Positions 44,896 to 53,816 of a stretch of 64,000 bases of DNA are shown here, piece by piece; within the stretch, counting starts at the first letter, position 1, and each line of letters starts with the position of its first letter. Origin of the DNA: PRS1 sp965250265 (lineage in GTDB: Bacteria > Bacteroidota > Bacteroidia > Flavobacteriales > Flavobacteriaceae); NCBI GenBank assembly GCA_965250265.1, contig CBDFNO010000014.1, forward strand, positions 124,001 to 188,000. Reading direction: 5' to 3'. The notes under the pieces were generated by a model that worked only from the letters and a program-made list of their open reading frames with translations, did not search any database and was not told the DNA's origin. A program made the position numbers and the translations under genes.

Positions 44896-45015
44896 AATTT
44901 TATATTTTGAAACTAAAATAATTATTCAACATACACTTTGTTGTCCTTTAAAGAAAAGTTTAACAGTCTTTACTTAATTTATTACATTTACAGACTATCT
45001 AATTTATACAATAGC

Positions 45016-45834
45016 ATGTCAGTAGCTAAAAAAGAATACAAAAGAATTACTGTAAAAACATTAGTTGATATGAAAGCTAATGGAGAAAAAATTTCGATGT
45101 TAACTGCATACGATTACACAATGGCAAAAATAGTTGATGGTGCAGGTATTGATGTTATTCTTGTTGGTGATTCTGCAAGTAATGTTATGGCAGGTCACGA
45201 AACCACTTTACCTATTACATTAGATCAAATGATTTATCATGCATCCTCTGTAATAAGAGCTGTTGATCGTGCTTTAGTAGTTGTAGATCTTCCTTTTGGG
45301 AGTTATCAAAGCGATCCCAAAAAAGCCTTGCGGTCTGCTATTAGGATAATGAAAGAAAGTGGTGGTCATGCTGTAAAAATGGAAGGAGGGAAAGAAGTAA
45401 AAAACTCTGTAAAACGTATTTTAAATGCTGGAATTCCAGTAATGGGGCATCTGGGTTTAACACCACAATCAATATATAAATTTGGGACTTATACGGTTAG
45501 AGCAAAAGATGAAAAAGAAGCATCACAACTTATAGAAGATGCAAAAATGCTCGAAAAAACTGGCTGTTTTGGAATAGTTCTCGAAAAAATACCAGCTGAA
45601 CTAGCTAAACAAGTTGCAGAAAGTGTAAGTATTCCTATAATTGGAATTGGCGCCGGAAATGGTGTCGATGGACAAGTGCTTGTTTTACATGATATGCTGG
45701 GAATGACACACGAGTTTAATCCTAGATTTTTACGTCGTTACATGAATTTATACGAAGATATGACTAAAGCGATTTCACAATATGCTTCTGATGTAAAACG
45801 TGGTGATTTTCCTAGTGATGATGAGCAATATTAG
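45016..45834 (+). CDS. panB: 3-methyl-2-oxobutanoate hydroxymethyltransferase
   Basis: First enzyme of pantothenate synthesis, transferring a hydroxymethyl group to alpha-ketoisovalerate. I place the start at 45016 (MSVAKKEYKRITVKTL), giving 272 residues, the usual length; the reading frame extends to 44938 but that part is not PanB-like. The signature blocks ISMLTAYDYTMAKIVDGAGID, DSASNVMAGHETTLPITLDQM and MGHLGLTPQS are present, as is GIGAGNGVDGQVLVLHDMLG. Its stop codon lies inside the left arm of an inverted repeat that brackets the next gene. Confidence 0.96.
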   Translation: MSVAKKEYKRITVKTLVDMKANGEKISMLTAYDYTMAKIVDGAGIDVILVGDSASNVMAGHETTLPITLDQMIYHASSVIRAVDRALVVVDLPFGSYQSDPKKALRSAIRIMKESGGHAVKMEGGKEVKNSVKRILNAGIPVMGHLGLTPQSIYKFGTYTVRAKDEKEASQLIEDAKMLEKTGCFGIVLEKIPAELAKQVAESVSIPIIGIGAGNGVDGQVLVLHDMLGMTHEFNPRFLRRYMNLYEDMTKAISQYASDVKRGDFPSDDEQY

Positions 45835-45862
45835 ATCTTTAGATTGCTAGATTAATTAGATT
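45831..45862. repeat. Left inverted-repeat arm around the four-helix-bundle gene
   Basis: The 15 bases TTAGATCTTTAGATT at 45831-45845 are inverted at 46232-46246 with one mismatch, and similarity continues inward to about 32 bases (roughly 24 matches). The arm contains tandem TTAGATT-like units and overlaps the panB stop codon. The pair encloses exactly one small gene. Confidence 0.8.
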
Positions 45863-45873
45863 GTTAGATTACC

Positions 45874-46224
45874 ATGCATAGATTCAAGGATTTAGAAATT
45901 TGGAAAAGAAGCAGGGAATTTTGCTCTTCAATTTATGAAATAACTTCTAAATTTCCAGATTCTGAAAAATTTGGTCTATCAAATCAATTACGAAGATCTT
46001 CAATTTCTATTCCGTCAAATATAGCTGAAGGATCTTCAAGACAATCAAACAAAGACTTTTCTAGGTTTTTACAAATTACTTTAGGCTCTGCCTACGAAGT
46101 TGAAACACAATTGTTAATTGCTTATGATCTAAAATTTATTTCTGAAAAAGAATTGAATGCTTTAACTAAAGAATTAACAGAAATTATTAAAATGACTTCC
46201 AGATTTAAATCTACATTAAAATAA
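45874..46224 (+). CDS. Four helix bundle protein (S23 / 23S rRNA intervening-sequence family)
   Basis: A 116-residue helical protein of the S23 family (TIGR02436). It begins MHRFKDLEIWKRSREFCSSIYEIT, continues with FGLSNQLRRSSISIPSNIAEGSSR, the family signature, and ends with two further helices. Homologues are encoded by intervening sequences in 23S rRNA and at scattered chromosomal loci; some partner diversity-generating retroelements. Here the gene stands between panB and an RluA gene, bracketed by imperfect inverted repeats. Its function is not known. Confidence 0.9.
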   Translation: MHRFKDLEIWKRSREFCSSIYEITSKFPDSEKFGLSNQLRRSSISIPSNIAEGSSRQSNKDFSRFLQITLGSAYEVETQLLIAYDLKFISEKELNALTKELTEIIKMTSRFKSTLK

Positions 46225-46246
46225 TTCTAATAATCCAAAGATCTAA
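46215..46246. repeat. Right inverted-repeat arm around the four-helix-bundle gene
   Basis: AATCCAAAGATCTAA at 46232-46246 is the inverted counterpart of the left arm at 45831, with one mismatch in 15. The repeat continues inward imperfectly to the stop codon of the enclosed gene, and a further ATCTAA-type unit runs up to the start of the RluA gene at 46256. Confidence 0.8.
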
Positions 46247-46255
46247 AAATCTAAT

Positions 46256-46954
46256 ATGTCTAAAATAGTTTCTAATAAATCTAACTTACAAGTTCTCTTT
46301 GAAGATAATCATATCATTATAATAAACAAACGTGCCGGAGATATTGTTCAAGGTGACAAAACTGGAGATACCCCTTTAAGCGAAGTTGTAAAAGACTATA
46401 TTAAAAACAAGTACAACAAACCTGGAAATGTTTATTTAGGTGTTGTTCATAGACTAGACAGACCAACAACAGGAATTGTAGTCTTTGCTAGAACTAGTAA
46501 GGCTTTATCGAGACTAAATGAATTATTCGCTAATAAAAAAGTTGATAAAACCTACTGGGCTGTTGTAAAAAACAAACCTGAAAAAGTAAATGACACTCTA
46601 AAACATTGGCTCAAAAAAAATCCAAAAAATAACAAATCAACTGCTTTTGATAAAGAAATAAAAGACAGTAAATATTCGGTACTTCACTATACACTTATAA
46701 AAAAGTTAATTAATTATTATTTACTTGAAGTAAATTTAGAAACAGGGAGACACCACCAAATACGCTCCCAACTTTCTAAAATAGGCTCACCAATAAAAGG
46801 CGATCTAAAATATGGTTTTGACCGAAGTAATAAAGATGCAAGTATCCATTTACATTCTAGAAAACTCGAATTTATACATCCTGTTAGCAAAGAAAATATC
46901 TTAATTTCTGCTCCTCTTCCTCAAGATGCAATTTGGGAAGCTTGTCAAGAATAA
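46256..46954 (+). CDS. RluA family pseudouridine synthase
   Basis: Converts uridine to pseudouridine in rRNA or tRNA. The 232-residue protein consists of the catalytic domain alone, without an S4 domain. The catalytic Asp lies in VVHRLDRPTTGIVVFART (HRLD motif near residue 66), followed by YWAVVKNKP and LETGRHHQIRSQLSKIGSPIKGD. The target RNA cannot be told. It begins 9 bases after the right inverted-repeat arm. Confidence 0.9.
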   Translation: MSKIVSNKSNLQVLFEDNHIIIINKRAGDIVQGDKTGDTPLSEVVKDYIKNKYNKPGNVYLGVVHRLDRPTTGIVVFARTSKALSRLNELFANKKVDKTYWAVVKNKPEKVNDTLKHWLKKNPKNNKSTAFDKEIKDSKYSVLHYTLIKKLINYYLLEVNLETGRHHQIRSQLSKIGSPIKGDLKYGFDRSNKDASIHLHSRKLEFIHPVSKENILISAPLPQDAIWEACQE

Positions 46955-46973
46955 CTAACCATTATATAAAGTA

Positions 46974-46981
46974 TATTTTTG
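46974..46981 (+). promoter_or_regulatory. Possible -7 promoter element of the penicillin-acylase-like gene
   Basis: TATTTTTG matches TAnnTTTG exactly, with GTAG following, 24 bases before the ATG at 47006. No convincing -33 TTG lies at the expected spacing. Confidence 0.38.
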
Positions 46982-47005
46982 TAGTTTTAGAATTGAAAAA
47001 ATTAG

Positions 47006-49384
47006 ATGAAAAAAGTATTAAAATTTATAGGCCTACTAGTTGTAATATTAGTATTAGGAATTTGGTGGTTTACAAATAGTTTAAAACCAACTTATAGTGG
47101 TACCATAGATATTAAAAATATCCAGGAAGAAGTTTCGGTTTATTACGATGATTATGGAATTCCTCATATTTATGCAAATAATGAAAGTGATGCATTTACT
47201 GCTTTAGGATTTGTTCATGCCCAAGACAGATTGTGGCAAATGGAATTGTTACGTCGAATTCCAACTGGAAGACTTGCTGAACTTTTTGGAGAAGAACTCG
47301 TAAAAACCGATCGCTTTTTTATTGGTTTAGGTATTGACGAAGCTTCACAAGAAACAGTTATTAAACTCGATACAACAAGCAAAGCATATCAATTAACTCA
47401 ATCGTATTTAAATGGTATTAATCAGTTTATTGAAGAAGGTCCAAAACCTTTAGAATTTTATTTAACCGGCGCAAAAAAACAACTATTTACTATTAAAGAT
47501 GTATATAATGTTTTTGGTTATATGGCTTTCAGTTTTGCTATGGCACATAAAACCGATCCGCTTTTAACCAATATTAAAAACAAATTAGGAGCTGCATATT
47601 TAACCGATTTAGCAATAGATACAAATCCATCTTCAGAATTAATTAAAAACTATTCGCCAAAAGATTCATTAATGGTAAGCAATATTTTACTGGCTTCAAT
47701 AGATGAGGCACTAAATAAACTTCCTGTGCCACAGTTTATTGGTAGTAATAGTTGGGTAATTGCGCCACAAAAAACAAGTACAGGAAACGTTTTATTTGCA
47801 AACGATCCTCATATTGGTTTTGCACAACCTTCAGTTTGGTACGAAGCACATGTGCATACTCCAAGTTACGAAATGTATGGTTATCATTTAGCTGCTTCTC
47901 CTTTTCCTATTTTGGGTCATAATAGAAAAATTGCATATGGAATGACTATGTTCGAAAATGATGATATCGATTTTTATTGGGAAGAAAATCACCCAACAGA
48001 TGCTAATTTATACAAAACTCCAGAAGGCTGGAAGTCATACGAAACACGTACCAAAACCATTAAAGTAAAAGATGGCGAAGATATTATTGTAACAGTAAAA
48101 ACGTCGCAACATGGATCAATTATGAATGACATTACTAAAGAAATTACTTTCGATCAACCTGTTGCGATGTCATGGATTTATACACAACATGAAAATCGTG
48201 GTTTAGAAGCCATTTACAACATGTCGCATGCAACAAATCAAAATGAATTTGAAGCTGCTATGCCCTTATTGCATGCTCCCGGACTGAATATTATGTATGG
48301 AGATGCCGAAAACAATATTGGCTGGTACGCTGTTGGCAAGTTATATGAACTACCAGAGAATTCACATTCCAAATTTATTTTAGATGGTACCAATGGAGAA
48401 AATGAACCTATTCGTTATTTAGATTTTTCTGAAAACCCTAAAGCTACAAATCCACCTTGGCATTACGTATATTCGTCAAACAATCAACCAGACACAATTT
48501 CTGGAAGGTTTTATCCCGGTTATTATCTTCCGGAAAATAGAGGAAAGCGCATTGTGCAATTTCTTGAACCAAAAAATGATTGGGACAAAAAAGCAATGAC
48601 AGAAATGATTACAGATGTAAAATCATCTGTAAATCCTACAATTGCAAAAGAATTAGTTTCGCTAATTGACCATCAAAACTTAAACAAAAATCAAAAAGAA
48701 GCACTTGCAATACTTCAAAACTGGAATGGTGACAATCAATTACAAGATATTGCGCCTACTATTTATCATAAACTCATTTACCTATGTTTAAAGAATACCT
48801 TTTATGATGAACTTGGAGATGATATGTTCGCGCAACTTCTTAAAACACATCTTATAAAACGGACTATTGCTCCTTTATTTTCTAAAGAAAACTCTGTGTG
48901 GTTTGATAATATTGAAACAGAAAATAAAAGCGAATCTCGAAAAGATATTGTGACACAATCTTATATGGAAGCCATTTCGGCTTTAGAAAATCAATTAGGA
49001 GATAACATATCTCAATGGACATGGAATAAAGTGCACACCCTAGAACACCAACATCCAATTGGTAAAGTTGAAGCTTTGCGCTCATATTTTAATGTAGGCC
49101 CTTTTGATGTTAACGGAACCAGAGAGGTCATTAACAATTTAGGATTTAATTACAACGAATCCGGAGAATATAAGGTGATTTCCGGACCTTCGACAAGACG
49201 TATTATCGATTTTTCAGATATAGAAAATAGTTTAAGCATTCTGCCTACTGGTCAATCAGGTAATGTCTTTAGTCCACATTATAAAGATCAGGTGGAATTA
49301 TATAATAAAGGTGAATTTAGAAAAATGATGCTGAATGAAGATGAAATTAAATCAACTTCAAAAAATGTTCTTATTATAAAGTAA
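47006..49384 (+). CDS. Penicillin acylase family N-terminal nucleophile hydrolase
   Basis: An envelope hydrolase of 792 residues made as one precursor. A membrane or signal segment (FIGLLVVILVLGIWWF) precedes the alpha chain with DDYGIPHIYA and GFVHAQDRLWQMELLRRIPTGRLAELFG. The autocleavage site is in IGSNSWVIAP near residue 247, where the Ser becomes the N-terminal nucleophile of the beta chain; NDPHIGFAQPSVWYEAH follows. Members cleave penicillins, acyl-homoserine lactones or other amides; the natural substrate here is unknown. The aldehyde dehydrogenase gene follows after 23 bases. Confidence 0.92.
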   Translation: MKKVLKFIGLLVVILVLGIWWFTNSLKPTYSGTIDIKNIQEEVSVYYDDYGIPHIYANNESDAFTALGFVHAQDRLWQMELLRRIPTGRLAELFGEELVKTDRFFIGLGIDEASQETVIKLDTTSKAYQLTQSYLNGINQFIEEGPKPLEFYLTGAKKQLFTIKDVYNVFGYMAFSFAMAHKTDPLLTNIKNKLGAAYLTDLAIDTNPSSELIKNYSPKDSLMVSNILLASIDEALNKLPVPQFIGSNSWVIAPQKTSTGNVLFANDPHIGFAQPSVWYEAHVHTPSYEMYGYHLAASPFPILGHNRKIAYGMTMFENDDIDFYWEENHPTDANLYKTPEGWKSYETRTKTIKVKDGEDIIVTVKTSQHGSIMNDITKEITFDQPVAMSWIYTQHENRGLEAIYNMSHATNQNEFEAAMPLLHAPGLNIMYGDAENNIGWYAVGKLYELPENSHSKFILDGTNGENEPIRYLDFSENPKATNPPWHYVYSSNNQPDTISGRFYPGYYLPENRGKRIVQFLEPKNDWDKKAMTEMITDVKSSVNPTIAKELVSLIDHQNLNKNQKEALAILQNWNGDNQLQDIAPTIYHKLIYLCLKNTFYDELGDDMFAQLLKTHLIKRTIAPLFSKENSVWFDNIETENKSESRKDIVTQSYMEAISALENQLGDNISQWTWNKVHTLEHQHPIGKVEALRSYFNVGPFDVNGTREVINNLGFNYNESGEYKVISGPSTRRIIDFSDIENSLSILPTGQSGNVFSPHYKDQVELYNKGEFRKMMLNEDEIKSTSKNVLIIK

Positions 49385-49407
49385 CGCACACATGAGATAT
49401 AATTAAA

Positions 49408-50784
49408 ATGGAAAGTATATCACAAATAATATCAAATCAGAAAGCGTTTTTTAATTCGCAAGCAACAAAAGATATTAGCTTTAGAAAAGAATCGCTAAAA
49501 CGTTTAAAAGCTGAAATTATAAAACGAGAAAAGGACATTATTGATGCACTTTATCTGGATTTTAAAAAACCTGAATTTGAATCGGTTCTTTCTGAAACCG
49601 AAATCGTATTATCCGAGCTAAATTTAACTATTAAAAATCTAAATACCTGGGCAAAACCAAAACGTGTTTTCCCTTCGATGTTAAACTTTCCATCAACAGA
49701 TAAAATCCATTCTGAACCATATGGAAGCGTATTAATTATTGCACCCTGGAATTATCCTTATCAATTAGCATTATCTCCTTTAATTGGCGCTGTTGCTGCT
49801 GGAAACACTGTGATTGTAAAACCCAGCGAATTAACACCACAGACTTCAATAATACTTGTAGATATTATTACAGCTGTTTTTAATCCATTTCATGTAACTG
49901 TCGTACAAGGAGATGCAACTATTGCTCAGAAGCTTTTAGAAAAACGTTGGGATTATATTTTTTTTACTGGAAGTGTTGCTGTTGGTAAGATTGTTGCAAA
50001 AGCAGCTGCGGAACATTTAACACCTACAACGTTAGAACTTGGAGGAAAAAACCCATGCATCATTGATGAAACTGCAAACATTAAATTATCTGCAAAGCGT
50101 ATAGTATGGGGAAAATTTTTAAATGCCGGACAGACATGTATTGCTTCAGATTATATTATTATTCATAATTCGGTAAAAGAACAATTTTTTGACGCCATGC
50201 AGTCTGAAATTGAACTGGCATACACCAAAAATCCTGAACAATCTAAAGACTTTGCCAGAATAATAAATGAACGAAATTTTAATCGATTGATAAAAATGCT
50301 AGAGAATGAAACCATTGCTATTGGTGGTGAAACAAATGCAAATGAACTTTATATTTCACCAACAGTTATCAATGAACCAGACTTAAACAGTGAAGTCATG
50401 AAAGGTGAAATTTTTGGTCCAATCCTTCCAGTTTTAAGCTATAACAACGAAGACGATATTAATACTATTATTTCTAAATATAACAAACCCTTGTCTTTAT
50501 ATGTGTTTAGTACCAACAGGGCATTTGCAAAAAAAATGATAACTATATATTCTTTTGGTGGTGGTGCCATTAATGATACTGTTATTCACTTTGCTAATCA
50601 CAGATTGCCTTTTGGAGGTGTTGGCCATAGTGGTAGTGGTGCATATCATGGCAAACGAACTTTTGATACATTCTCGCATAAAAAATCAGTGGTAAAAAAA
50701 GGGAATTGGTTAGATCTTCCGTTGCGTTATGCACCTTATAAAGGCAAAATGAAGCTTATAAAATTCTTTTTAAAATATTTTTAA
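49408..50784 (+). CDS. Aldehyde dehydrogenase (ALDH3-like)
   Basis: Oxidises an aldehyde to the acid with NAD(P). At 458 residues it is the short, ALDH3-type form. The coenzyme region includes IIAPWNYPYQLALSPLIGAVAAGNTVIVKPSE. The catalytic Glu lies in TLELGGKNPCII near residue 210 and the nucleophile Cys in NAGQTCIASDYI near residue 244; PFGGVGHSGSGAYHG is the C-terminal signature. The specific aldehyde is unknown, fatty aldehydes being common for this class. It is convergent with the sensor kinase gene, with a 4-base overlap. Confidence 0.93.
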   Translation: MESISQIISNQKAFFNSQATKDISFRKESLKRLKAEIIKREKDIIDALYLDFKKPEFESVLSETEIVLSELNLTIKNLNTWAKPKRVFPSMLNFPSTDKIHSEPYGSVLIIAPWNYPYQLALSPLIGAVAAGNTVIVKPSELTPQTSIILVDIITAVFNPFHVTVVQGDATIAQKLLEKRWDYIFFTGSVAVGKIVAKAAAEHLTPTTLELGGKNPCIIDETANIKLSAKRIVWGKFLNAGQTCIASDYIIIHNSVKEQFFDAMQSEIELAYTKNPEQSKDFARIINERNFNRLIKMLENETIAIGGETNANELYISPTVINEPDLNSEVMKGEIFGPILPVLSYNNEDDINTIISKYNKPLSLYVFSTNRAFAKKMITIYSFGGGAINDTVIHFANHRLPFGGVGHSGSGAYHGKRTFDTFSHKKSVVKKGNWLDLPLRYAPYKGKMKLIKFFLKYF

Positions 50785-51587
50785 GTAGTTAAAAGAGGAT
50801 ACTCTAGTTTAAGACTTACACCGTGATTTTGTTTTGCTTCAATTTGAAGCTCTGCATTTATTAACTCTGCCCTACTTTTCATGTTAAGAAGTCCTGATCC
50901 TTTTTCTACAGTATTCATATCAAAACCTTTACCATCATCTGAGGCAACTATTTGCAATAGCTCTGGCTGATAATGCAATGTCACCTTTAAGTTTTTAGCT
51001 TCGGAGTATTTAACCGAGTTTGAGAAAAACTCCTGTAAAATTCTAAAAATAATAATTTCGTGTTTTTTGTTTTGTATATATACTTTCTCCCCTTTAGTAT
51101 GTAACTCAGCACTCGCAAATTTCATTCGCTTTATACGATCTAACTCATTGGTTATCGATTCTTCAAAACCTATATTAAGTATTACATCATTGTTTAAAGA
51201 TCTGGAAAGCGATCTCACTTCTTTTAAACTCTCGCTAATAACTTTTGTAGTGTCATTGACCTTTTCTTTAATTTCTTTGGATACTTGTGTAGCTAATAAA
51301 TTAAGCTGCATGGTTGCAACAGCCAAAAGCTGACCAACATTATCATGTAATTCCCAGCCAATATTCTTTAATGTTTGTTCTTGTATTTCGGTTTGAGTTT
51401 TGGAGATCTCTTCTTCAAACTCCTGTTGTCGCTTAATTTTATCTAACAATAATTTGTTTTTGCGTTTTTGAAACACCATAAAAAACACAATAACCAATGT
51501 GGTTACAATAATTAATACTGCAACCATATATATTAACAAATACCTTTCGGCATCTGTACTTACTAATTGGTCTCCGGCTTGCACCAT
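50781..51587 (-). CDS. Sensor histidine kinase, NarL/HisKA_3 type
   Basis: A 268-residue membrane kinase with one transmembrane segment (residues 17-39), a short coiled-coil linker and the HisKA_3 phosphoacceptor box GWELHDNVGQLLAVATMQLNLL, with His81 as the phosphorylated residue. The ATPase part shows ILQEFFSNSVKYSEAKN (N box), ASDDGKGFD (G1) and GSGLLNMKSRAELI (G2). There is no periplasmic sensor domain; the sensing is probably done by the membrane protein encoded just upstream, with which it overlaps by 25 bases. No response regulator gene is adjacent. Confidence 0.9.
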   Translation of the reverse strand: MVQAGDQLVSTDAERYLLIYMVAVLIIVTTLVIVFFMVFQKRKNKLLLDKIKRQQEFEEEISKTQTEIQEQTLKNIGWELHDNVGQLLAVATMQLNLLATQVSKEIKEKVNDTTKVISESLKEVRSLSRSLNNDVILNIGFEESITNELDRIKRMKFASAELHTKGEKVYIQNKKHEIIIFRILQEFFSNSVKYSEAKNLKVTLHYQPELLQIVASDDGKGFDMNTVEKGSGLLNMKSRAELINAELQIEAKQNHGVSLKLEYPLLTT

Positions 51588-52279
51588 AATAAAGTTATTG
51601 CAAATGAACTATACATAAATATATTTGCATATAAATAAATTTCTCCTCTTAAAAAAACAAAATTCCAGTCTGCTGCTAAATAATAAATTTGATAAAACAC
51701 CAAAGGTGTAATCACCAACCACCAAATAAAAATTGTTGCACTTATATAAAAATTAATGGATTTATAAAACATTAAAATATTATCGCTTTTTAACATTTCT
51801 ATAAAATATAAAATGACACATAGCATGATAATTATTTCTCCAAAAATCTTTAAAAAAGTTAATTGTGAACTAAATAATGCGTCCCAATGTGTTGCAATAT
51901 AAATAATTGAACTTAAAAAGAATACGATACAACTAAACTTAATAATTTTAGTAAACAATATAGTTTTAAGTATTTTAAAAAAATAAAATGAATAAAATAA
52001 GGCACTGCCAATTGTCCAAAAAATATTATACCACCAAAAGTTCCGCTCAAAAAGCGTCCCTTTAAATGCAACTTTAAAATCAATTAAAAAAGAATAATTT
52101 GCAAAGTAACTTGGATATGCCCCAATTAACACAACAACAGCTACATATACTAAAAAATAAATAAAATATTTAGTGGCAGATTGCTTATACTTTTTTAGCA
52201 ACATCAATCCCGTAAGAGCTGCAATTACTTCTATAGATCTAGTAATTAAGCTCGAATTTTCTCTTAAAAACTCTTCCAC
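51563..52279 (-). CDS. Polytopic membrane protein, probable partner of the sensor kinase
   Basis: A 238-residue protein with about seven hydrophobic helices (for example residues 10-24, 38-58, 85-105, 115-130, 145-162, 175-197, 215-232) and little else. I do not recognise the family. Its end overlaps the start of the histidine kinase gene by 25 bases, which implies translational coupling and suggests it is the input module of the kinase. That is inference from context only. Confidence 0.72.
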   Translation of the reverse strand: MEEFLRENSSLITRSIEVIAALTGLMLLKKYKQSATKYFIYFLVYVAVVVLIGAYPSYFANYSFLIDFKVAFKGTLFERNFWWYNIFWTIGSALFYSFYFFKILKTILFTKIIKFSCIVFFLSSIIYIATHWDALFSSQLTFLKIFGEIIIMLCVILYFIEMLKSDNILMFYKSINFYISATIFIWWLVITPLVFYQIYYLAADWNFVFLRGEIYLYANIFMYSSFAITLLWCKPETN

Positions 52280-52297
52280 TAAAAAACATTATTGTTG

Positions 52298-52822
52298 TTA
52301 ATAACCTTCACCTGGTGGTTTTCCTGGGTCGCCTTCATTTAATGGATCGCCTCCTGGAATATCATGATCGTTATACAGAGAAATATTAATAAAACTGCCT
52401 TCAGATTTAGATTTTTTACCTGTTGGTACCCAAAACAAAGTGGAATAATCTGCTTTTCCATTTGGTGCATTACCGGCATAAACACCTTGATAAATATTAA
52501 TACCATCTAAAGTATAACCTAAACTATCTGCTTGATTCTCTGCATAGGCAAGATAATTTTTAATGTCTTCTAAAGACCACCAGGACGAACGATTGTCCAT
52601 CTTATCTCTACCTTGTGAAGTCCTGTCAATAATACTATCCATAGCCTGTTTTCTAGTGTTAGTCCAATTAGCGTTTAAAGCCTTGGCCTGAACTGGTGTG
52701 ATTACACCTTTAGGTTTAACAATAGTTACAGACGACATGGTAGTTTTTTGTCCATTAAAATAGAAATATGAAACTCCTACTCCAATTGCTATCCCCAATA
52801 ATAACAATACTGGTTTTTTCAT
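52298..52822 (-). CDS. Membrane-anchored hypothetical protein, 174 residues
   Basis: An exported protein with an N-terminal signal anchor (KKPVLLLLGIAIGVGVSYFYF). A central region of alternating helices and short strands (SWWSLEDIKNYLAYAENQADSLGYTLDGINIYQGVYAG) and a Pro/Gly-rich tail (PGGDPLNEGDPGKPPGEGY) follow. I recall similar proteins in other flavobacteria without a function. It lies 18 bases upstream of the membrane protein and kinase genes, so it may belong to the same signalling operon. Confidence 0.75.
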   Translation of the reverse strand: MKKPVLLLLGIAIGVGVSYFYFNGQKTTMSSVTIVKPKGVITPVQAKALNANWTNTRKQAMDSIIDRTSQGRDKMDNRSSWWSLEDIKNYLAYAENQADSLGYTLDGINIYQGVYAGNAPNGKADYSTLFWVPTGKKSKSEGSFINISLYNDHDIPGGDPLNEGDPGKPPGEGY

Positions 52823-52967
52823 AATAATAAAATTAAGTTAGTTAATAAATAAGTTTAATAGCTATAATTAGTTGCTCTAAATTATATAAAAACTAGCACA
52901 AATAAAATTGTTTTATTTGTTTAATCTTTTTCTTACTCTTAACTAATTCATTTGATGTGAATTATAC

Positions 52968-53816
52968 TTAAATTAATAAATTAAAATGAATACTATTTCC
53001 TGTAAACTTTTGCGATAACATATTTATAGAAGACTCTTTTAGCTGCAAAACTCTTGGATATCCTCCTGAAGTTTGGCAATCTCTCATTAAAACAATCAGT
53101 TTTCCTGAAGGTGTTAACTGCACAGTTCCCGGTAACACTAAAGATGTAATTATAGGCTTTAAAGTGTTTTTTAATAGTTCTAAAAGTTGATAAGCCATTC
53201 TATTATTATCTTTTGATATTGTAAATTCTTCTGATAATAACAATTCTTGCTGCTTTTTAGTAAGCAAATCAAATTCCGGGCCTTTATATACTTCTATTTC
53301 TTTTGAAGTAAAGTGATTGGTATCAACTTTAATTGATGCGTTAGATTTTATTTTAATATTCGTGTATTCCAAAACAGACAATTCAGTATTCTCTGTTAGT
53401 ACAATTTGTGGTGTTATATCCTTGTACATACTTCTACTATTCATTACTATATCTGTTTGAAAACCTCCATAAACTGCCAAATAACATCTGAAACCATAAT
53501 TAAGTTTCCCAAATGAAACACTATCATTTTTTTTAATATTTACGACAGTATTTAGCTTAATCGGTCTGTTATTCAGCATAGGAGATATATCAGCTCCTGA
53601 AATGCAAATAATAGTCTCATAAGTAAACTGCAGCGTGGGACCAGTCATTGTAATCTCAAGTATAGCTTCACTTTCATCGTTATCAAGCAACGCATTGGCT
53701 AGTTTAGCCGAATAATGATCCATAGCACCAGAAACTGGAACACCATATTTTTGGAACCCTTTACGGCCTAGATCCTGTATTGAAGTATAAAAACCAGTTT
53801 TTATTACTTTAACCAT
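52968..53816 (-). CDS. pxpC: 5-oxoprolinase subunit C (biotin-dependent carboxyltransferase family)
   Basis: Together with PxpA and PxpB it forms the ATP-dependent bacterial 5-oxoprolinase, which opens 5-oxoproline (pyroglutamate) to glutamate. The start at 53816 (MVKVIKTGFYTSIQDLGRKG) matches the family; the 12 codons further upstream lie inside pxpB. The blocks SGAMDHYSAKLANALLDN, CISGADISPMLNNRPI and GYPRVLQL are typical. The 282-residue length is normal. It overlaps pxpB by 8 bases. Confidence 0.92.
   Translation of the reverse strand: MVKVIKTGFYTSIQDLGRKGFQKYGVPVSGAMDHYSAKLANALLDNDESEAILEITMTGPTLQFTYETIICISGADISPMLNNRPIKLNTVVNIKKNDSVSFGKLNYGFRCYLAVYGGFQTDIVMNSRSMYKDITPQIVLTENTELSVLEYTNIKIKSNASIKVDTNHFTSKEIEVYKGPEFDLLTKKQQELLLSEEFTISKDNNRMAYQLLELLKNTLKPIITSLVLPGTVQLTPSGKLIVLMRDCQTSGGYPRVLQLKESSINMLSQKFTGNSIHFNLLI

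Noticed and set aside
45874..46224. Part of a 23S rRNA gene with an intervening sequence
   Set aside because: The S23-type protein suggested it, but the flanks are panB and an RluA gene; no rRNA sequence is present. It is also not next to a reverse transcriptase, so a diversity-generating retroelement is excluded here.
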